Source of the DNA: Bordetella genomosp. 13
GTDB lineage: Bacteria; Pseudomonadota; Gammaproteobacteria; Burkholderiales; Burkholderiaceae_B
Assembly: GCF_007679965.1 (NCBI RefSeq)
Contig: NZ_VEHL01000001.1
Coordinates: 806,001 to 870,000, forward strand
Length of the DNA stretch: 64,000 bases
Direction of reading: 5' to 3'
In this document: piece after piece, positions 1 to 9,325 of the stretch
Numbering within the stretch: the first letter of the stretch is position 1
Layout of the letters: the number at the start of each line of letters is the position of its first letter
Position numbers and translations under genes: made by a program
The notes under the pieces: model-generated
Databases searched by the model: none
What the model was told of the DNA's origin: nothing
Seen by the model: the letters and a program-made list of their open reading frames with translations, nothing else

Positions 1-2
1 AT

Positions 3-242
3 GGCATGGGCGAGGACAGCGATCAATTGCGGGGGTTTCTCAGCCTCATCGAAGTGCGGATCCAGCGCGTGCACGTCCACCCCGATCTGCTCATGGAAGG
101 CCATGCGAACCGGATCGATCCGGACAAATGGTCGCCGCTGATCATGAACTTCCAGAAGTTCTACGGGTTGAGCGAGCAAGTGCATCCGTCCCGGCTCGCG
201 GAGATACCGGAGAGGGCGTATGAGCCGTTGGCAAGGGCGTGA
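3..242 (+). CDS. Flavin reductase family protein, C-terminal fragment (cut by window edge)
   Basis: The frame is open at the left edge, so only the last ~80 residues are present. The sequence contains the pattern VHPDLLMEG..IDPDKWSPLIM.FQKFYGL, followed by a proline-rich tail ending in RLAEIPE. From family knowledge this is the C-terminal end of flavin reductase (FMN-binding split-barrel) proteins of the flavoredoxin type. Such proteins use NAD(P)H to reduce flavin or an internal FMN. The FMN-binding part lies outside the window, so neither substrate nor partner oxygenase can be named. The internal ATG at position 6 is probably not the true start. The family call is fairly safe; a specific function is not. 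Confidence 0.7.
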   Translation, partial: GMGEDSDQLRGFLSLIEVRIQRVHVHPDLLMEGHANRIDPDKWSPLIMNFQKFYGLSEQVHPSRLAEIPERAYEPLARA

Positions 243-515
243 CGCCGGTGTCTCACGCGCTTCTCGAATCTCCGACGTCAGTCGCTGGCCACCCCTGCGC
301 CGCGCTGGAGCCTGCCGGCGGATTGATGAGGAAAACTCAATCCTGGTCTGTGAAAACCTCGCTTTCATCAACGCACGCGGACGCTACCATTCGTCAATGC
401 CGACCATGGCCGACGCGACCGCGAGTCGCGCGGCAGGCCGGCTTCCCCTCGGATCGAACGGTCATCGAGGCAACCCCAGAGTCCGGACGCACCGGACCGT
501 CTCAAGGTGAAAGCG

Positions 516-1523
516 ATGTCGAAGACACCCATCATCAACAGGCTGCTGGCCGGCAGCGTCCTGCCTGCCCTGCTGCTCGGCGCCGCGCTCTCGTCGCCCG
601 CGGCGGCGCAATCCACGGCGGCCTTCCCCGAAGCGGGCAGGCCGATCCACCTGGTGTCGCCCAGTCCTCCGGGCGGCGGCACGGACACGACGGCGCGCCT
701 GCTGGCCGCCAAGGTGACGCAGAGCGCGGGCTGGCAGTTCGTGGTCGAGAACCGTCCCGGCGCGGGCAACATGATCGGCCTGGTGTACGGCGCCCGCGCG
801 GCGCCCGACGGCTACACGATCGTGCTGGGCGAGACCAGCAACCTGGTGTCCGCCAAGTACCTGTACAGCAAGCTGCAGATCGATCCCGAGACTGACGTGG
901 CGCCCGTCGCCCTGATCGGCACCGGCACGCTGGCGCTGGTGGTGCAGGCCGGCAAGCCCTACCAGTCGGTCGCCGACGTGGTCGCGGCGGGACGGGCGGG
1001 AGAACTGACGTACGCTACCTCGGGCAACGGTACGGTCGGCCACCTGGTGTCGGCCAGCTGGGCCAAGCAGAGCGGCGCGAAGCTGGTGCACGTGCCGTAC
1101 AAGGGCGCGGGCCCGGCGATGACGGACCTGCTGGGCGGGCAGGTCGACATCTATTTCTCGTCGCTGTCCGCGGCGGCGCCGCTGATCAAGTCCGGCAAGC
1201 TGCGCGCGCTGGCAGTGACCTCCGCGCAGCGCAACGACGATTTCCCGAACGTGCCGACGCTGGCCGAAGCGGGCTTCCCGGGGCTGGACTATTACGTCTT
1301 CTACGGCGTGGTGGCCCCGGCCAAGACGCCGCCCGGGACCATCGCCGTGATGAACCGCGAGATCAACAAGACGCTCGCCACGCCCGAGATGAAGAAGGAG
1401 CTGGCCGACAAGGGCGTCGAGGTGCGGATCACCGCCACGCCCGCCGAGTTCGACGCGTTCCTGGCCTCGGAGCGCGCCAAGTGGCGGCGCGTCATCCAGG
1501 ACACCGGCATCACCATCGATTGA
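516..1523 (+). CDS. Bug-family (TctC-like) periplasmic solute-binding receptor
   Basis: This 335-residue exported protein belongs to the tripartite tricarboxylate receptor (Bug) family. It has a signal peptide ending near SSPAAAQS, then the family's opening block PIHLVSPSPPGGGTDTTARLLA, ENRPGAGN near residue 85, and HVPYKGAGPA in the second lobe. The ligand is normally a small carboxylate or amide, but binding specificity cannot be read from sequence. I chose ATG at 516 because an AAGGTGA Shine-Dalgarno sequence lies just upstream (504-510); a GTG at 507 in the same frame is possible. No TctA/TctB membrane partners are nearby, so it is an orphan receptor. The gene is convergent with the following LysR gene. 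Confidence 0.9.
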   Translation: MSKTPIINRLLAGSVLPALLLGAALSSPAAAQSTAAFPEAGRPIHLVSPSPPGGGTDTTARLLAAKVTQSAGWQFVVENRPGAGNMIGLVYGARAAPDGYTIVLGETSNLVSAKYLYSKLQIDPETDVAPVALIGTGTLALVVQAGKPYQSVADVVAAGRAGELTYATSGNGTVGHLVSASWAKQSGAKLVHVPYKGAGPAMTDLLGGQVDIYFSSLSAAAPLIKSGKLRALAVTSAQRNDDFPNVPTLAEAGFPGLDYYVFYGVVAPAKTPPGTIAVMNREINKTLATPEMKKELADKGVEVRITATPAEFDAFLASERAKWRRVIQDTGITID

Positions 1524-1548
1524 TGCGGGCGCGATGACCCGCTGGCCT

Positions 1549-2427
1549 TCATGCGCCCGTGCGATGGCTGTCGCGAAACGCTTCCATGACGGCGGCGATC
1601 TTGCGGTTGCCGTCGTCGGCGCGGCGCCATGCCAACGCGATCTGCCGATGCGGCGCATGCCGGCCCAGGTCGATCTCCTTTACGCCGTAGGCGGTGGCCA
1701 GCGGCTGGCGGGGCCGCGGAATGACGGTGACGCCCATGCCCAGGGACACCAGGGACACCAGGGCGTCGGTGGAGCGCAGCTCCATGCGGATCGACGCGCC
1801 GGGCACGATGGCGCGCACGTGGCGCGCCGCCACCTGGCCGCCCGGGAGCGCCGTGTCGTACGCCACCCAGCCATAGGCCTTGATCAGGGCCTGCGGGCTG
1901 CGCTCGGTCGCGCCGGGCGGGGCCAGCATCACGTACGGCTGCCGCAGCAGGTCGCCCCACACGAGCCGGCTGGAGCCGCCGTTGCCGGGGCGCACCACCA
2001 GCGCGGCATCGATCCTTCCGGCCTGCAGTTCCTTCAGCACTTCGTTGCTGTCGTTCAGCGGCGGAATCCTGACGTCCAGTTGCGGATGCCGCTGCTGCAG
2101 CGTCAGCAGGGCCTGGGGCAGCAGGTCGCTCTGCATGCTGGTGATGGCCCCCAGGCGCAGCTTGCCCTCGACGGCCAGCGACTGGCGGGTGCGCAGCGCG
2201 CGGACCTTGTCCGTGAACTCGTCGGCCGCGGCCGCGATCTGCAGCGCGAAGGGCGTGGGCTGGATGACCCGCGTGCTGCGGTCGAACAGGGGCTGCCCGA
2301 AATATTGTTCGAGCTGCTTGATCTGCAGGCTGACCGCGCTGGGGCTGCATCCCACCGCCTCGCCGGCGGCGGTGAAACTGCCGTGGACGAGGATGGCGCG
2401 CAGCGTCTCTAGCGATCGCAGATTCAT
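1549..2427 (-). CDS. LysR-family transcriptional regulator
   Basis: A 292-residue regulator with the LysR helix-turn-helix at the N-terminus (residues ~3-60: LETLRAILVHGSFTAAGEA, then PSAVSLQIKQLEQYFG and FDRSTR). A periplasmic-binding-protein-like effector domain follows. I start at ATG 2427, which puts the helix-turn-helix at the usual distance from the N-terminus; the reading frame continues upstream but that sequence does not look like LysR. It is divergent from the threonine aldolase gene with 66 bp between starts, so it most likely controls that gene. Effector unknown. Confidence 0.9.
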   Translation of the reverse strand: MNLRSLETLRAILVHGSFTAAGEAVGCSPSAVSLQIKQLEQYFGQPLFDRSTRVIQPTPFALQIAAAADEFTDKVRALRTRQSLAVEGKLRLGAITSMQSDLLPQALLTLQQRHPQLDVRIPPLNDSNEVLKELQAGRIDAALVVRPGNGGSSRLVWGDLLRQPYVMLAPPGATERSPQALIKAYGWVAYDTALPGGQVAARHVRAIVPGASIRMELRSTDALVSLVSLGMGVTVIPRPRQPLATAYGVKEIDLGRHAPHRQIALAWRRADDGNRKIAAVMEAFRDSHRTGA

Positions 2428-2455
2428 GGAATACACCGGAACGAGGATTGGCCGA

Positions 2456-2475
2456 TAAGGTACCTCACCACCTTG
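2456..2475. promoter_or_regulatory. Candidate LysR operator in divergent intergenic region
   Basis: The 66-bp gap between the LysR and threonine aldolase genes contains AAGGT (2457-2461) and its inverted copy ACCTT (2470-2474), separated by 8 bp. A short imperfect dyad in a divergent LysR intergenic region is the usual binding-site arrangement. Its assignment to this regulator is inference. Confidence 0.3.
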
Positions 2476-2493
2476 CATAGGGGAAGGAAACGA

Positions 2494-3558
2494 ATGGACC
2501 ACGACACGAAAGCATCCAACCCGCGCACGGAGACCATCGACCTGCGCAGCGACACCGTCACGCTGCCCACGGCGCAGATGTACGAGGCCATCGCGGTGGC
2601 CCGGCTGGGCGACGACGGCCTGGACGGGGATCCGACCGCGCAGGAACTCGAGGCCGGGATGGCCGGGATGCTGGGCAAGGAGGCGGGCGTCTACTTTCCC
2701 AGCTGCACCATGGCCAACCTGGCGACGATCCTGGTGCAGGCGGGCCGCCAGGACATCGTGCTGGCGCAGGAAGACTCCCACATCTACGGCGCGGAGCGCG
2801 GCGGCGCCGCGTTGACGGGCGCCTTCTATCATCCGATCCGCGGCGAGAACGGCGCGATGGATCTCGGCCTGCTCTCGGACGCCCTGGCGTCGAAACGCAG
2901 CAAGCTACGCACCGCGCTGGTGTGCCTGGAGAACTCGCACAACAGCGCCGGCGGCACGGTGCTGCCGGTCCAGTACATGAAGGACGTCGCGGCCCTGGCG
3001 CGCGAGGCCGGCGCGGCCGTGCACCTGGACGGCGCGCGCGTGTTCAACGCGGCGGTGCATCTAGGCGTTCCCGTGTCCGCCCTGGCCGCGCATACCGACA
3101 CGGTGGCCGTATGCCTGTCCAAAGGACTGGGCGCGCCGATGGGGGCGGTGCTGGTCTGCCCGCAGGCCCTGGCTGGCAGCATCCGGAACATGCGGCGGGC
3201 GCTGGGCGGCGGGCAGCGGCAGGTGGGCATCGCGGCCGCCGCGGGCCTGGTCGCGATCCGCACCATGGTGGCGCGCCTGGCCGACGACCACGCGACGGCC
3301 GCGCGCCTGAGCACGCAATTGCGGGAGCTGGCCCCGGCGCTGCGCGTCAGCGTGCCGCAGACCAACATCGTCATGGTCGATACGTCGGCCACGGGGCGGT
3401 CGGCCCAGCAGTGGGTGTCCCAGCTGGGGCAGGGCGGTGTGCTGGTGCGGCCCTGGAGCGAGCACGTGCTGCGTTGCGTGACCCACCGGCATATCGGGCA
3501 GGCCGACGTCGACCGGGCTGCCCAGGTGTTTGCCGCGCAGGCCGGCCAGGGGCGCTGA
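2494..3558 (+). CDS. Low-specificity threonine aldolase-type PLP enzyme (beta-eliminating lyase fold)
   Basis: A 354-residue fold-type I PLP enzyme. It begins with the family's IDLRSDTVTLPT block, has GDDGLDGDPTAQELE shortly after, and the Schiff-base lysine is K210 in CLSKGLGAPMG. Enzymes of this group cleave threonine, allo-threonine or other beta-hydroxy amino acids to glycine plus an aldehyde. The start at 2494 follows a purine-rich GGGGAAGGAAA Shine-Dalgarno (2480-2490). The gene is divergent from a LysR regulator, suggesting induction by a beta-hydroxy amino acid. Catalytic residues look intact. Substrate stereochemistry (L-low-specificity or D-type) is not decided by sequence alone, although the fold matches the L-type family. 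Confidence 0.88.
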   Translation: MDHDTKASNPRTETIDLRSDTVTLPTAQMYEAIAVARLGDDGLDGDPTAQELEAGMAGMLGKEAGVYFPSCTMANLATILVQAGRQDIVLAQEDSHIYGAERGGAALTGAFYHPIRGENGAMDLGLLSDALASKRSKLRTALVCLENSHNSAGGTVLPVQYMKDVAALAREAGAAVHLDGARVFNAAVHLGVPVSALAAHTDTVAVCLSKGLGAPMGAVLVCPQALAGSIRNMRRALGGGQRQVGIAAAAGLVAIRTMVARLADDHATAARLSTQLRELAPALRVSVPQTNIVMVDTSATGRSAQQWVSQLGQGGVLVRPWSEHVLRCVTHRHIGQADVDRAAQVFAAQAGQGR

Positions 3559-3576
3559 TCCCGCGTCCGAACGGCG

Positions 3577-4500
3577 CTACGGAAGCCGGGGCAGCACGCC
3601 CTCGGCCTGCCCGGCTTCGCGGCGGATCTGCGCCAGCGCCACGCGCTCGGCCTCCAGCACCGGCCGGGCGGCCTGGCGCAGGATGCCGATCTGCCGATAG
3701 GGCTTGGGCTCGCCGATCGGGCGCGCGATCAGGTTGCGCAGGTTCAGCGAGCCCAGCGACAGCTGCGGAAGAATGGTGATGCCCAGGCCGGCCGACGCCA
3801 TGTTGATGGCCGTCACCATGCTGACCACCTCGTGCACCGGCTGGCGAGGCATGCCGGTGACCAGGATCGAGGCCTCGACCAGCCGGCGCACGCTGGATTT
3901 CTGCGGCAACAGGATCAGCGGCGACGCGGCCAGCTCGGCCCATTCCACCTGCCCGGCCTTGCGCAGCGGGTGATTCTTCGGAAAGACGGCCACCAGTTCG
4001 TCGACGAACAGCGGCTCGAACGAGAGTTCGTCGCTGGCGTGCGTGAACATGCCCAGGCCGAAGTCGACCTCGCGGTTCATCACGCGTTCGACCAGCACGT
4101 CGTTCTGGTCCTCGATCATCTGCACCGAGATGCTCGGATGCTGCGCGCGCAGGGCGGCCAGCGCGCGCGTGCCGATGCCGAAGGCCAGGGAGTGCAGGAT
4201 CGAGAAGGCGACCCGTCCGCGGTTGCCCACGGCCAGCGCGCGCATCTCGGCGTACGCATGGTCCAGATCCTGCAGGGGCCGGCGCACGCTGTGCAGCAGT
4301 TGCTGGCCGGCCGCCGTCAGGTCGACCCGGCGCGTGGTGCGGTCGAACAGCGCCACGCCCAGGCTGGCTTCCAGTTCGCGGATCGATTGCGAGAACGCCG
4401 GCGGGCTCATCGCCATGTGCGAGGCCGCCAGGACGAACGAGCCCGTGTCGGCGGCGGCGACGAAACCCTCGAGCTGGCGCAGCTTCAGTTTATTAGGCAT
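3577..4500 (-). CDS. LysR-family transcriptional regulator next to hyuAB
   Basis: A 307-residue LysR protein: KLRQLEGFVAAADTGSFVLAA then a winged helix with FSQSIRELEASLG and FDRTTRRVDLT, followed by the effector domain (residues ~90-295). It is divergent from the hydantoinase/oxoprolinase operon, its most likely target. Its 3' end is convergent with the threonine aldolase gene (18 bp apart). The start codon sits within an A/T-rich patch containing TTATTA and TAATAA inverted arms (4490-4510), suggesting autoregulation. Confidence 0.9.
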   Translation of the reverse strand: MPNKLKLRQLEGFVAAADTGSFVLAASHMAMSPPAFSQSIRELEASLGVALFDRTTRRVDLTAAGQQLLHSVRRPLQDLDHAYAEMRALAVGNRGRVAFSILHSLAFGIGTRALAALRAQHPSISVQMIEDQNDVLVERVMNREVDFGLGMFTHASDELSFEPLFVDELVAVFPKNHPLRKAGQVEWAELAASPLILLPQKSSVRRLVEASILVTGMPRQPVHEVVSMVTAINMASAGLGITILPQLSLGSLNLRNLIARPIGEPKPYRQIGILRQAARPVLEAERVALAQIRREAGQAEGVLPRLP

Positions 4501-4513
4501 TACTTAATAATAA
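4490..4513. promoter_or_regulatory. A/T-rich inverted repeat at the start of the hyu-linked LysR gene
   Basis: TTATTA (4490-4495) and TAATAA (4505-4510) form an inverted repeat spaced by 9 bp in an otherwise very G+C-rich sequence. It spans the LysR start codon and faces the hyuA promoter region. It could be an operator, or simply the A/T-rich initiation region. Not tested. Confidence 0.3.
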
Positions 4514-4618
4514 CGATGAAAGTTCCAATAGTCATGACCCCGCTTTCGCCGCAAGATGAGCGCTCATTCGCAGGGCGGGGTTCGGCCTGCCGCGCCACAC
4601 CAGGAACAGACAGGGATC

Positions 4619-6703
4619 ATGGACAAGTATTGGATAGGCATCGACACGGGGGGCACGTTCACCGACCTGGTGCTGCGCGACACCGACAGCAGCACGTGCG
4701 TGTATCACAAGGTGCCCACGCGCACCCAGGATCCGGCGCAGGGCATCCTGGACGGTATCCGCGAACTGCTCGAGATCAGCCGTGTGGCGCCTGCCCACGT
4801 CGACTTCGTCGTGCTGGGCACCACGCTGGCGACCAATGCCGTACTGGAGGGCACGTGGGCGCGCACCGGCATGCTGACGACCCAGGGCTTCGGCGACGTG
4901 CTGGACATCGCGCGCCAGCGCCGGCCGCACTATTTCAATCTGGACATCCCGAAGCCGGTGCCGCCGTCGGCGCGGGCCGACCGCTTCGAGGTCGCCGAGC
5001 GCCTGCAGTTCGATGGCAGCGTCGTCACCGGGCTCGATGAAGACGCCGTACGGCGGGCCGTGTCGTCGCTGCGCGAGAGCGGCGTGGGCGCCGTCGCCGT
5101 GTGCTTCATGCACGCCTATGCCAACCCCGAGCACGAGCAGCGCGCGCTGGCCATCGTGCGGGAGCACTGGCCCGATGCCTATGTGTGCGCATCGGCCGAC
5201 GTGCTGCCCGAACTGCGCGAGTATGAACGCTTCATCACCACCGCGGTGAACGCCAGCCTGATGCCGGTGATGGACCGCTACCTGGAGCGCTTCGAACAGG
5301 GCGTGAAGGACATCGGGGTGCAGCGTCCCGCGCGCGTCATGCAGTCCAACGGCGGGGCGGTCACCACGAAGACCGTGCGCAAGCTGCCGATCAACACGTT
5401 CTTCTCGGGCCCCGCCGGCGGCGTGATGGCCACGGTGACCACCGGGATGGACGTCGGCCAGCGGGGCCTCATTGCGTTCGACATGGGCGGTACCAGCACC
5501 GACGTCTGCCTGGTGAAGGACCTGTCGCCCGCGATGAAGAGCGAGCGGCCGATGCGCGGGCTGCCGGTGCGGGCGCCGACCTTCGACATCCATACCATCG
5601 GCGCGGGAGGCGGCAGCCTGGCGTGGCTGGACGCCGGCGGCATGCTGAAGGTCGGCCCCCGAAGCGCGGGCGCCTATCCCGGCCCGGCCGCCTACGGCCG
5701 CGGCGGTACGCTGCCCACGGTCACCGATGCCAACGTGGTGCTGGGCCGTCTCAGCCCGGTGTCCCTGCTGGACGGCCGCATGGACGTGTTCCCGCAGAAC
5801 GCGGAGAAAGCCATCCGCGAGACGGTTGCCGAGCCGCTGGGCATGAGCGTCGCGGATGCCGCGGTCGGCATCCTGAAGATTGCCACGGTGCACATGACCG
5901 GCGCCGTGCGTGTGATATCGGTGGAGCAGGGCGAAGACCCGCGCGAGTATGCGCTGGTGGCGTTCGGCGGCGCGGGGCCGCTGCATGCGGCCGAGGTCGC
6001 GCTGTCGGCGGGCATGCATCGGGTGGTCGTGCCGCCCCGTCCCGGGCTGCTGTCGGCCCAGGGCCTGTTGCAGTCCGACCAGCGCGGCGACTTCGCCATG
6101 ACGTGCCTGGTGGCGGCGGAGCCCGCGCAGATCGGCCGCGTGAACGCCGGTTTCGAGGCGCTGGAGTCGCGCATGCAGGCATGGTTGCAGGACGAGTCCG
6201 CCGACGCCGCGGCCGACGTGCAACGTACCTGGCAGATCGACATGCGCTATGCGGGCCAGAGTTCGGAGCTGACGCTGCCCATCGAGGGCCCGGTGCTCGA
6301 TGCCGCGCTGCTGGACGCGCTGCGAGCGCGGTTCCACCAGCGGCACGAGGCCACGCTGGGCTACAAGCTGCCGGCGCACGACGTGCAGATCGTCAACGTG
6401 CGCGGCGCGGTGGTCATCCGCTCCGACAAGCCCGCCACCGCGGCGATCGGCAACGAAGGCAGCATCGAGGCCGCCGTGTCGGGCCACCGGTCCGTGTGGT
6501 TCGCGCAGACCGGTTTCGTGGACACGCCCATCATCAAGCGGGACCGGCTATACGCCGGCGCGCAATTCACGGGGCCGGCCGTCGTCGAGCAGATGGACAC
6601 CACCACGGTGGTGCCGCCGGGCGCGCGTGCCAGCGTCGATCGATACGGCTATCTGCATCTCGATCTCTCCGACATCCTCAATACCCAAGGATTCCAGGCA
6701 TGA
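4619..6703 (+). CDS. hyuA: Hydantoinase/oxoprolinase subunit A (N-methylhydantoinase A/5-oxoprolinase type)
   Basis: A 694-residue protein with the hydantoinase/oxoprolinase N-terminal signature IGIDTGGTFTDLVL at residues ~5-18 and the ATPase-fold block FDMGGTSTDVCLV near residue 285. AGGGSLAWLDAGGMLKVGPRSAG and FGGAGPLHA follow. The family performs ATP-dependent opening of cyclic amides (5-oxoproline, N-methylhydantoin) or carboxylation of ketones, working with a B subunit. I start at ATG 4619, because the longer frame from 4556 adds a tail without family match. Its stop overlaps the start of hyuB (ATGA), indicating translational coupling. A divergent LysR upstream and a Bug receptor downstream suggest uptake and opening of a cyclic amide. 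The exact substrate is unknown. Confidence 0.9.
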   Translation: MDKYWIGIDTGGTFTDLVLRDTDSSTCVYHKVPTRTQDPAQGILDGIRELLEISRVAPAHVDFVVLGTTLATNAVLEGTWARTGMLTTQGFGDVLDIARQRRPHYFNLDIPKPVPPSARADRFEVAERLQFDGSVVTGLDEDAVRRAVSSLRESGVGAVAVCFMHAYANPEHEQRALAIVREHWPDAYVCASADVLPELREYERFITTAVNASLMPVMDRYLERFEQGVKDIGVQRPARVMQSNGGAVTTKTVRKLPINTFFSGPAGGVMATVTTGMDVGQRGLIAFDMGGTSTDVCLVKDLSPAMKSERPMRGLPVRAPTFDIHTIGAGGGSLAWLDAGGMLKVGPRSAGAYPGPAAYGRGGTLPTVTDANVVLGRLSPVSLLDGRMDVFPQNAEKAIRETVAEPLGMSVADAAVGILKIATVHMTGAVRVISVEQGEDPREYALVAFGGAGPLHAAEVALSAGMHRVVVPPRPGLLSAQGLLQSDQRGDFAMTCLVAAEPAQIGRVNAGFEALESRMQAWLQDESADAAADVQRTWQIDMRYAGQSSELTLPIEGPVLDAALLDALRARFHQRHEATLGYKLPAHDVQIVNVRGAVVIRSDKPATAAIGNEGSIEAAVSGHRSVWFAQTGFVDTPIIKRDRLYAGAQFTGPAVVEQMDTTTVVPPGARASVDRYGYLHLDLSDILNTQGFQA

Positions 6704-8283
6704 ACAAGCCTATCGACCCGATCCGCGCCGAAGTCGTCGCGCGCTACCTGCTGGGCGTGACCGAAGAAATGGGCGCCGCGCTCACGCGCGCCGCGTTCTC
6801 GCCGAACATCAAGGAGCGGCACGACTGCTCCACCGCCGTGTTCGACCAGGACGGCAACATCATCGCGCTGCCGCAGCGCGTGCCGATCCACCTGGGCTCG
6901 ATGGTCGGCGTGGTCGACGCGATCCTGCGCAAGTTCCCGCGCCAGGACATGCGGCCCGGCGACATGTTCATTGCGAACGACCCGTACCACGGCGGCGGCT
7001 CGCACCTGCCCGACATCAACATGATCGCGCCGGTCTTCCACCAGGGAAGCATCGTGGCCTTCGTGGCCAACATCGCGCACCATGCCGACGTGGGCGGCAT
7101 GGTGCCGGGCTCCGAGGCGGCCGTCTGCACGTCGATCTTCCAGGAAGGCATCCGCATCCCGCCCGTGCGCCTGCTGTCGGCGGGCGAGCTCGCCAGCGAT
7201 ATCCTCGACATCCTGCTGCTGAACACGCGCACGCCCGAAGAGCGCTCCGGCGACGTGCGCGCGCAGATCGCGGCCAATACCGTGGGCATCCGCTCGGTGC
7301 AGGCGCTGTTCGAGCGCTACGGCACGCAGGACCTGCAGGACACCATCCGCGGTTATCTCGATTTCACCGAGCGCCGCTTCCGCAAGGCCATCGAGGGCCT
7401 GCCGCAGGGCAGGTACGTGTCCTGCGATTACCTGGATGGCAACGAGGAAGGCGAGAAGGCCGAGATCAGGCTGGCGCTGGCCGTCGAGCGCGACCGGCTG
7501 GTGCTGGACTTCGCGGGCTCGGCCCCGCAGCTGCAGTCCGCGCGGAACATTCCATACCGGGCGCTGATCGCCACGGTGTACACCGTGGTCAAGAGCATGC
7601 TGGATCCCGAGATCGCGGCCAACGCCGGCTATTTCCGCACCATCGAGGTCCGCATACCCGAAGGCACGGTGGTGGGCCCCGTGTCGCCGGCCGCCATCGG
7701 CGCGCGCGCGATCTCGTGCGCGGTGCTGGGCGACGTCATCGCCACGGCGCTGTCGCAGGCCATGCCCGGCAAGGGGCTGGCGCGCAGCGGCCCGCACCAG
7801 CTCATCGTGCTGGCCGGCGACGATCCGCGCAGCGGCAAGTACTTCGTCAACTACGAGACCCTGGCCGGCGGCATGGGCGCGCGCTCGTACCGCGACGGCA
7901 TGGACGCGGTGCGGGTGCACGCCTCGGGCTCGTCCAACCTGCCGGTGGAGGCGCTGGAGCAGGCGTATCCGTTCCGCATCGAGCGCTACGAGATCAATAC
8001 GCCCAGCGGCGGCACCGGACAGTACCGGGGCGGCGCGGGCATCCTGCGCGACTATCGCATCCTGGGCGAGAACGTAGTGCTGAGCCTGTCGTCGGAACGC
8101 CAGCACGTCGCGGCCGCCGGCAGCGACCAGGGCGGCGACGGCGGCCTCGGACGCTTCATCCTCGACCCGGACACGCCCGACGAACGGCGCCTGCCTGCCG
8201 CGGCCGCGGAAATCCGCCTGAAGCCCGGCCAGGTGCTGCGCGTATGTACACCGGGCGGAGGCGGGTACGGCGCCGAGCAATGA
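6700..8283 (+). CDS. hyuB: Hydantoinase/oxoprolinase subunit B
   Basis: A 527-residue hydantoinase B/oxoprolinase family protein. Family blocks visible include NIKERHDCSTAVFDQDG near residue 32, VPIHLGSMVG, PGDMFIANDPYHGGGSHLPDI near residue 88, and a glycine-rich C-terminus with NTPSGGTGQYRGGAG. It is the partner of the preceding gene, with a 4-bp ATGA overlap. Together they form the complete two-subunit enzyme for ATP-dependent cleavage of a cyclic amide or a related carboxylation. No hydantoin racemase or carbamoylase is adjacent, so a hydantoin-to-amino-acid route is not complete here. An oxoprolinase-like or unrelated substrate is equally possible. Confidence 0.9.
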   Translation: MNKPIDPIRAEVVARYLLGVTEEMGAALTRAAFSPNIKERHDCSTAVFDQDGNIIALPQRVPIHLGSMVGVVDAILRKFPRQDMRPGDMFIANDPYHGGGSHLPDINMIAPVFHQGSIVAFVANIAHHADVGGMVPGSEAAVCTSIFQEGIRIPPVRLLSAGELASDILDILLLNTRTPEERSGDVRAQIAANTVGIRSVQALFERYGTQDLQDTIRGYLDFTERRFRKAIEGLPQGRYVSCDYLDGNEEGEKAEIRLALAVERDRLVLDFAGSAPQLQSARNIPYRALIATVYTVVKSMLDPEIAANAGYFRTIEVRIPEGTVVGPVSPAAIGARAISCAVLGDVIATALSQAMPGKGLARSGPHQLIVLAGDDPRSGKYFVNYETLAGGMGARSYRDGMDAVRVHASGSSNLPVEALEQAYPFRIERYEINTPSGGTGQYRGGAGILRDYRILGENVVLSLSSERQHVAAAGSDQGGDGGLGRFILDPDTPDERRLPAAAAEIRLKPGQVLRVCTPGGGGYGAEQ

Positions 8284-8335
8284 TCCTCCATAGAAGGAGG
8301 GCTGGAGTGGACGACAACCTAACAAGGGGAAAACA

Positions 8336-9325
8336 ATGAAGTCTGTTCTTTCTGGAATGCGGGTCTGGGGGCGTTGGCTGCCGCTGGCCTTTGCCATGGC
8401 GTGTGCGCCGGCGCACGCGCAATCGGATTACCCGTCGCGGCCGATCCGGCTGATCGTGCCGTTCTCGGCCGGCGGCGGCGTGGACCTGACGGCGCGCGAG
8501 CTGGCGCACCGGCTGTCGGGGCCGCTGGGGCAGTCGATCGTGGTCGAGAACCGCCCGGGCGCGGGCGGCGCGCTGGGCGTGCGCGGCCTGATCGGCGCGG
8601 ACGCCGACGGCTACACGCTGCTGCTGGGCACGGCGGGCGAGGTGGCGATCACGCCGCTGGTGAATCCCGCCATCAGCTATGACGCGCGCAAGGACCTCAC
8701 GCCGGTGGCGCTGGTGGTCAAGGCGCCCAACGTGCTGGTGGTGAATCCGGACGTGCCCGTGAAGGACCTGGCCGGCCTGGTCGGCTACGCGCGCGCGAAC
8801 CCGAAGGCGCTGACCTACGGCACCAGCGGCATCGGCACGGCGCAGCATCTGGCGGGGGAGCTGTTCAACAAGCTGGTGGGCGTGCAGGCGCAGCACGTGC
8901 CCTACAAGGGCTCGTCGCAGCAGGTGCTGGACGTGGTGGCCCGGCGCATATCGATGACGTATGCCAGCCCGGCCGCGGTCAAGCCCTTCGTCGAGAAGGG
9001 CCAGTTGCGCGCGCTGGGCGTGACGACGGCCGAACGCATCGCGACGCTGCCCGACGTGCCGGCCATCGGCGAGGTGGTGCCGGGCTATGCGCTGCAAAGC
9101 TGGTTCGCGCTGTTCGCGCCGGCGAAGACGGACGCGAGGATCGTGCAGCGGCTGAACGAAGAGGTCTCCAAGGCCATGCGCGATCCGGCCTTCATCGCGA
9201 CGCTGCGGGCCACCGTCGGCGAGCCGGCCTACGACACGCCGGCCGAGGTCGCGGCCTTCATCGCGCAGGACATCGGCAAGTTCGAGAAGATCGTGCGCGA
9301 CGCGGGGATCACCATGCAGGAGTGA
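8336..9325 (+). CDS. Bug-family periplasmic receptor linked to hyuAB
   Basis: A 329-residue exported Bug/TctC receptor with signal peptide MKSVLSGMRVWGRWLPLAFA... cleaved near AHAQ. SRPIRLIVPFSAGGGVDLTARELA, ENRPGAGGALG and HVPYKGSSQQVLD are the family landmarks. An AAGGGGAAAACA Shine-Dalgarno precedes the ATG. It lies 52 bp downstream of hyuB on the same strand, so it is probably co-transcribed and delivers the hyuAB substrate. No membrane transporter genes are adjacent. In this bacterial group such orphan receptors are thought to share a common TctAB or act as sensors. Confidence 0.9.
   Translation: MKSVLSGMRVWGRWLPLAFAMACAPAHAQSDYPSRPIRLIVPFSAGGGVDLTARELAHRLSGPLGQSIVVENRPGAGGALGVRGLIGADADGYTLLLGTAGEVAITPLVNPAISYDARKDLTPVALVVKAPNVLVVNPDVPVKDLAGLVGYARANPKALTYGTSGIGTAQHLAGELFNKLVGVQAQHVPYKGSSQQVLDVVARRISMTYASPAAVKPFVEKGQLRALGVTTAERIATLPDVPAIGEVVPGYALQSWFALFAPAKTDARIVQRLNEEVSKAMRDPAFIATLRATVGEPAYDTPAEVAAFIAQDIGKFEKIVRDAGITMQE

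Noticed and set aside
507-1523. GTG at 507 as start of the first Bug receptor
   Set aside because: It would place the AAGGTGA Shine-Dalgarno inside the coding region; ATG 516 fits better.
4532-6487. A 651-residue open frame antisense to hyuA
   Set aside because: Composition (His/Gly/Arg/Gln-rich) is that of antisense reading of a G+C-rich gene; no start signal.
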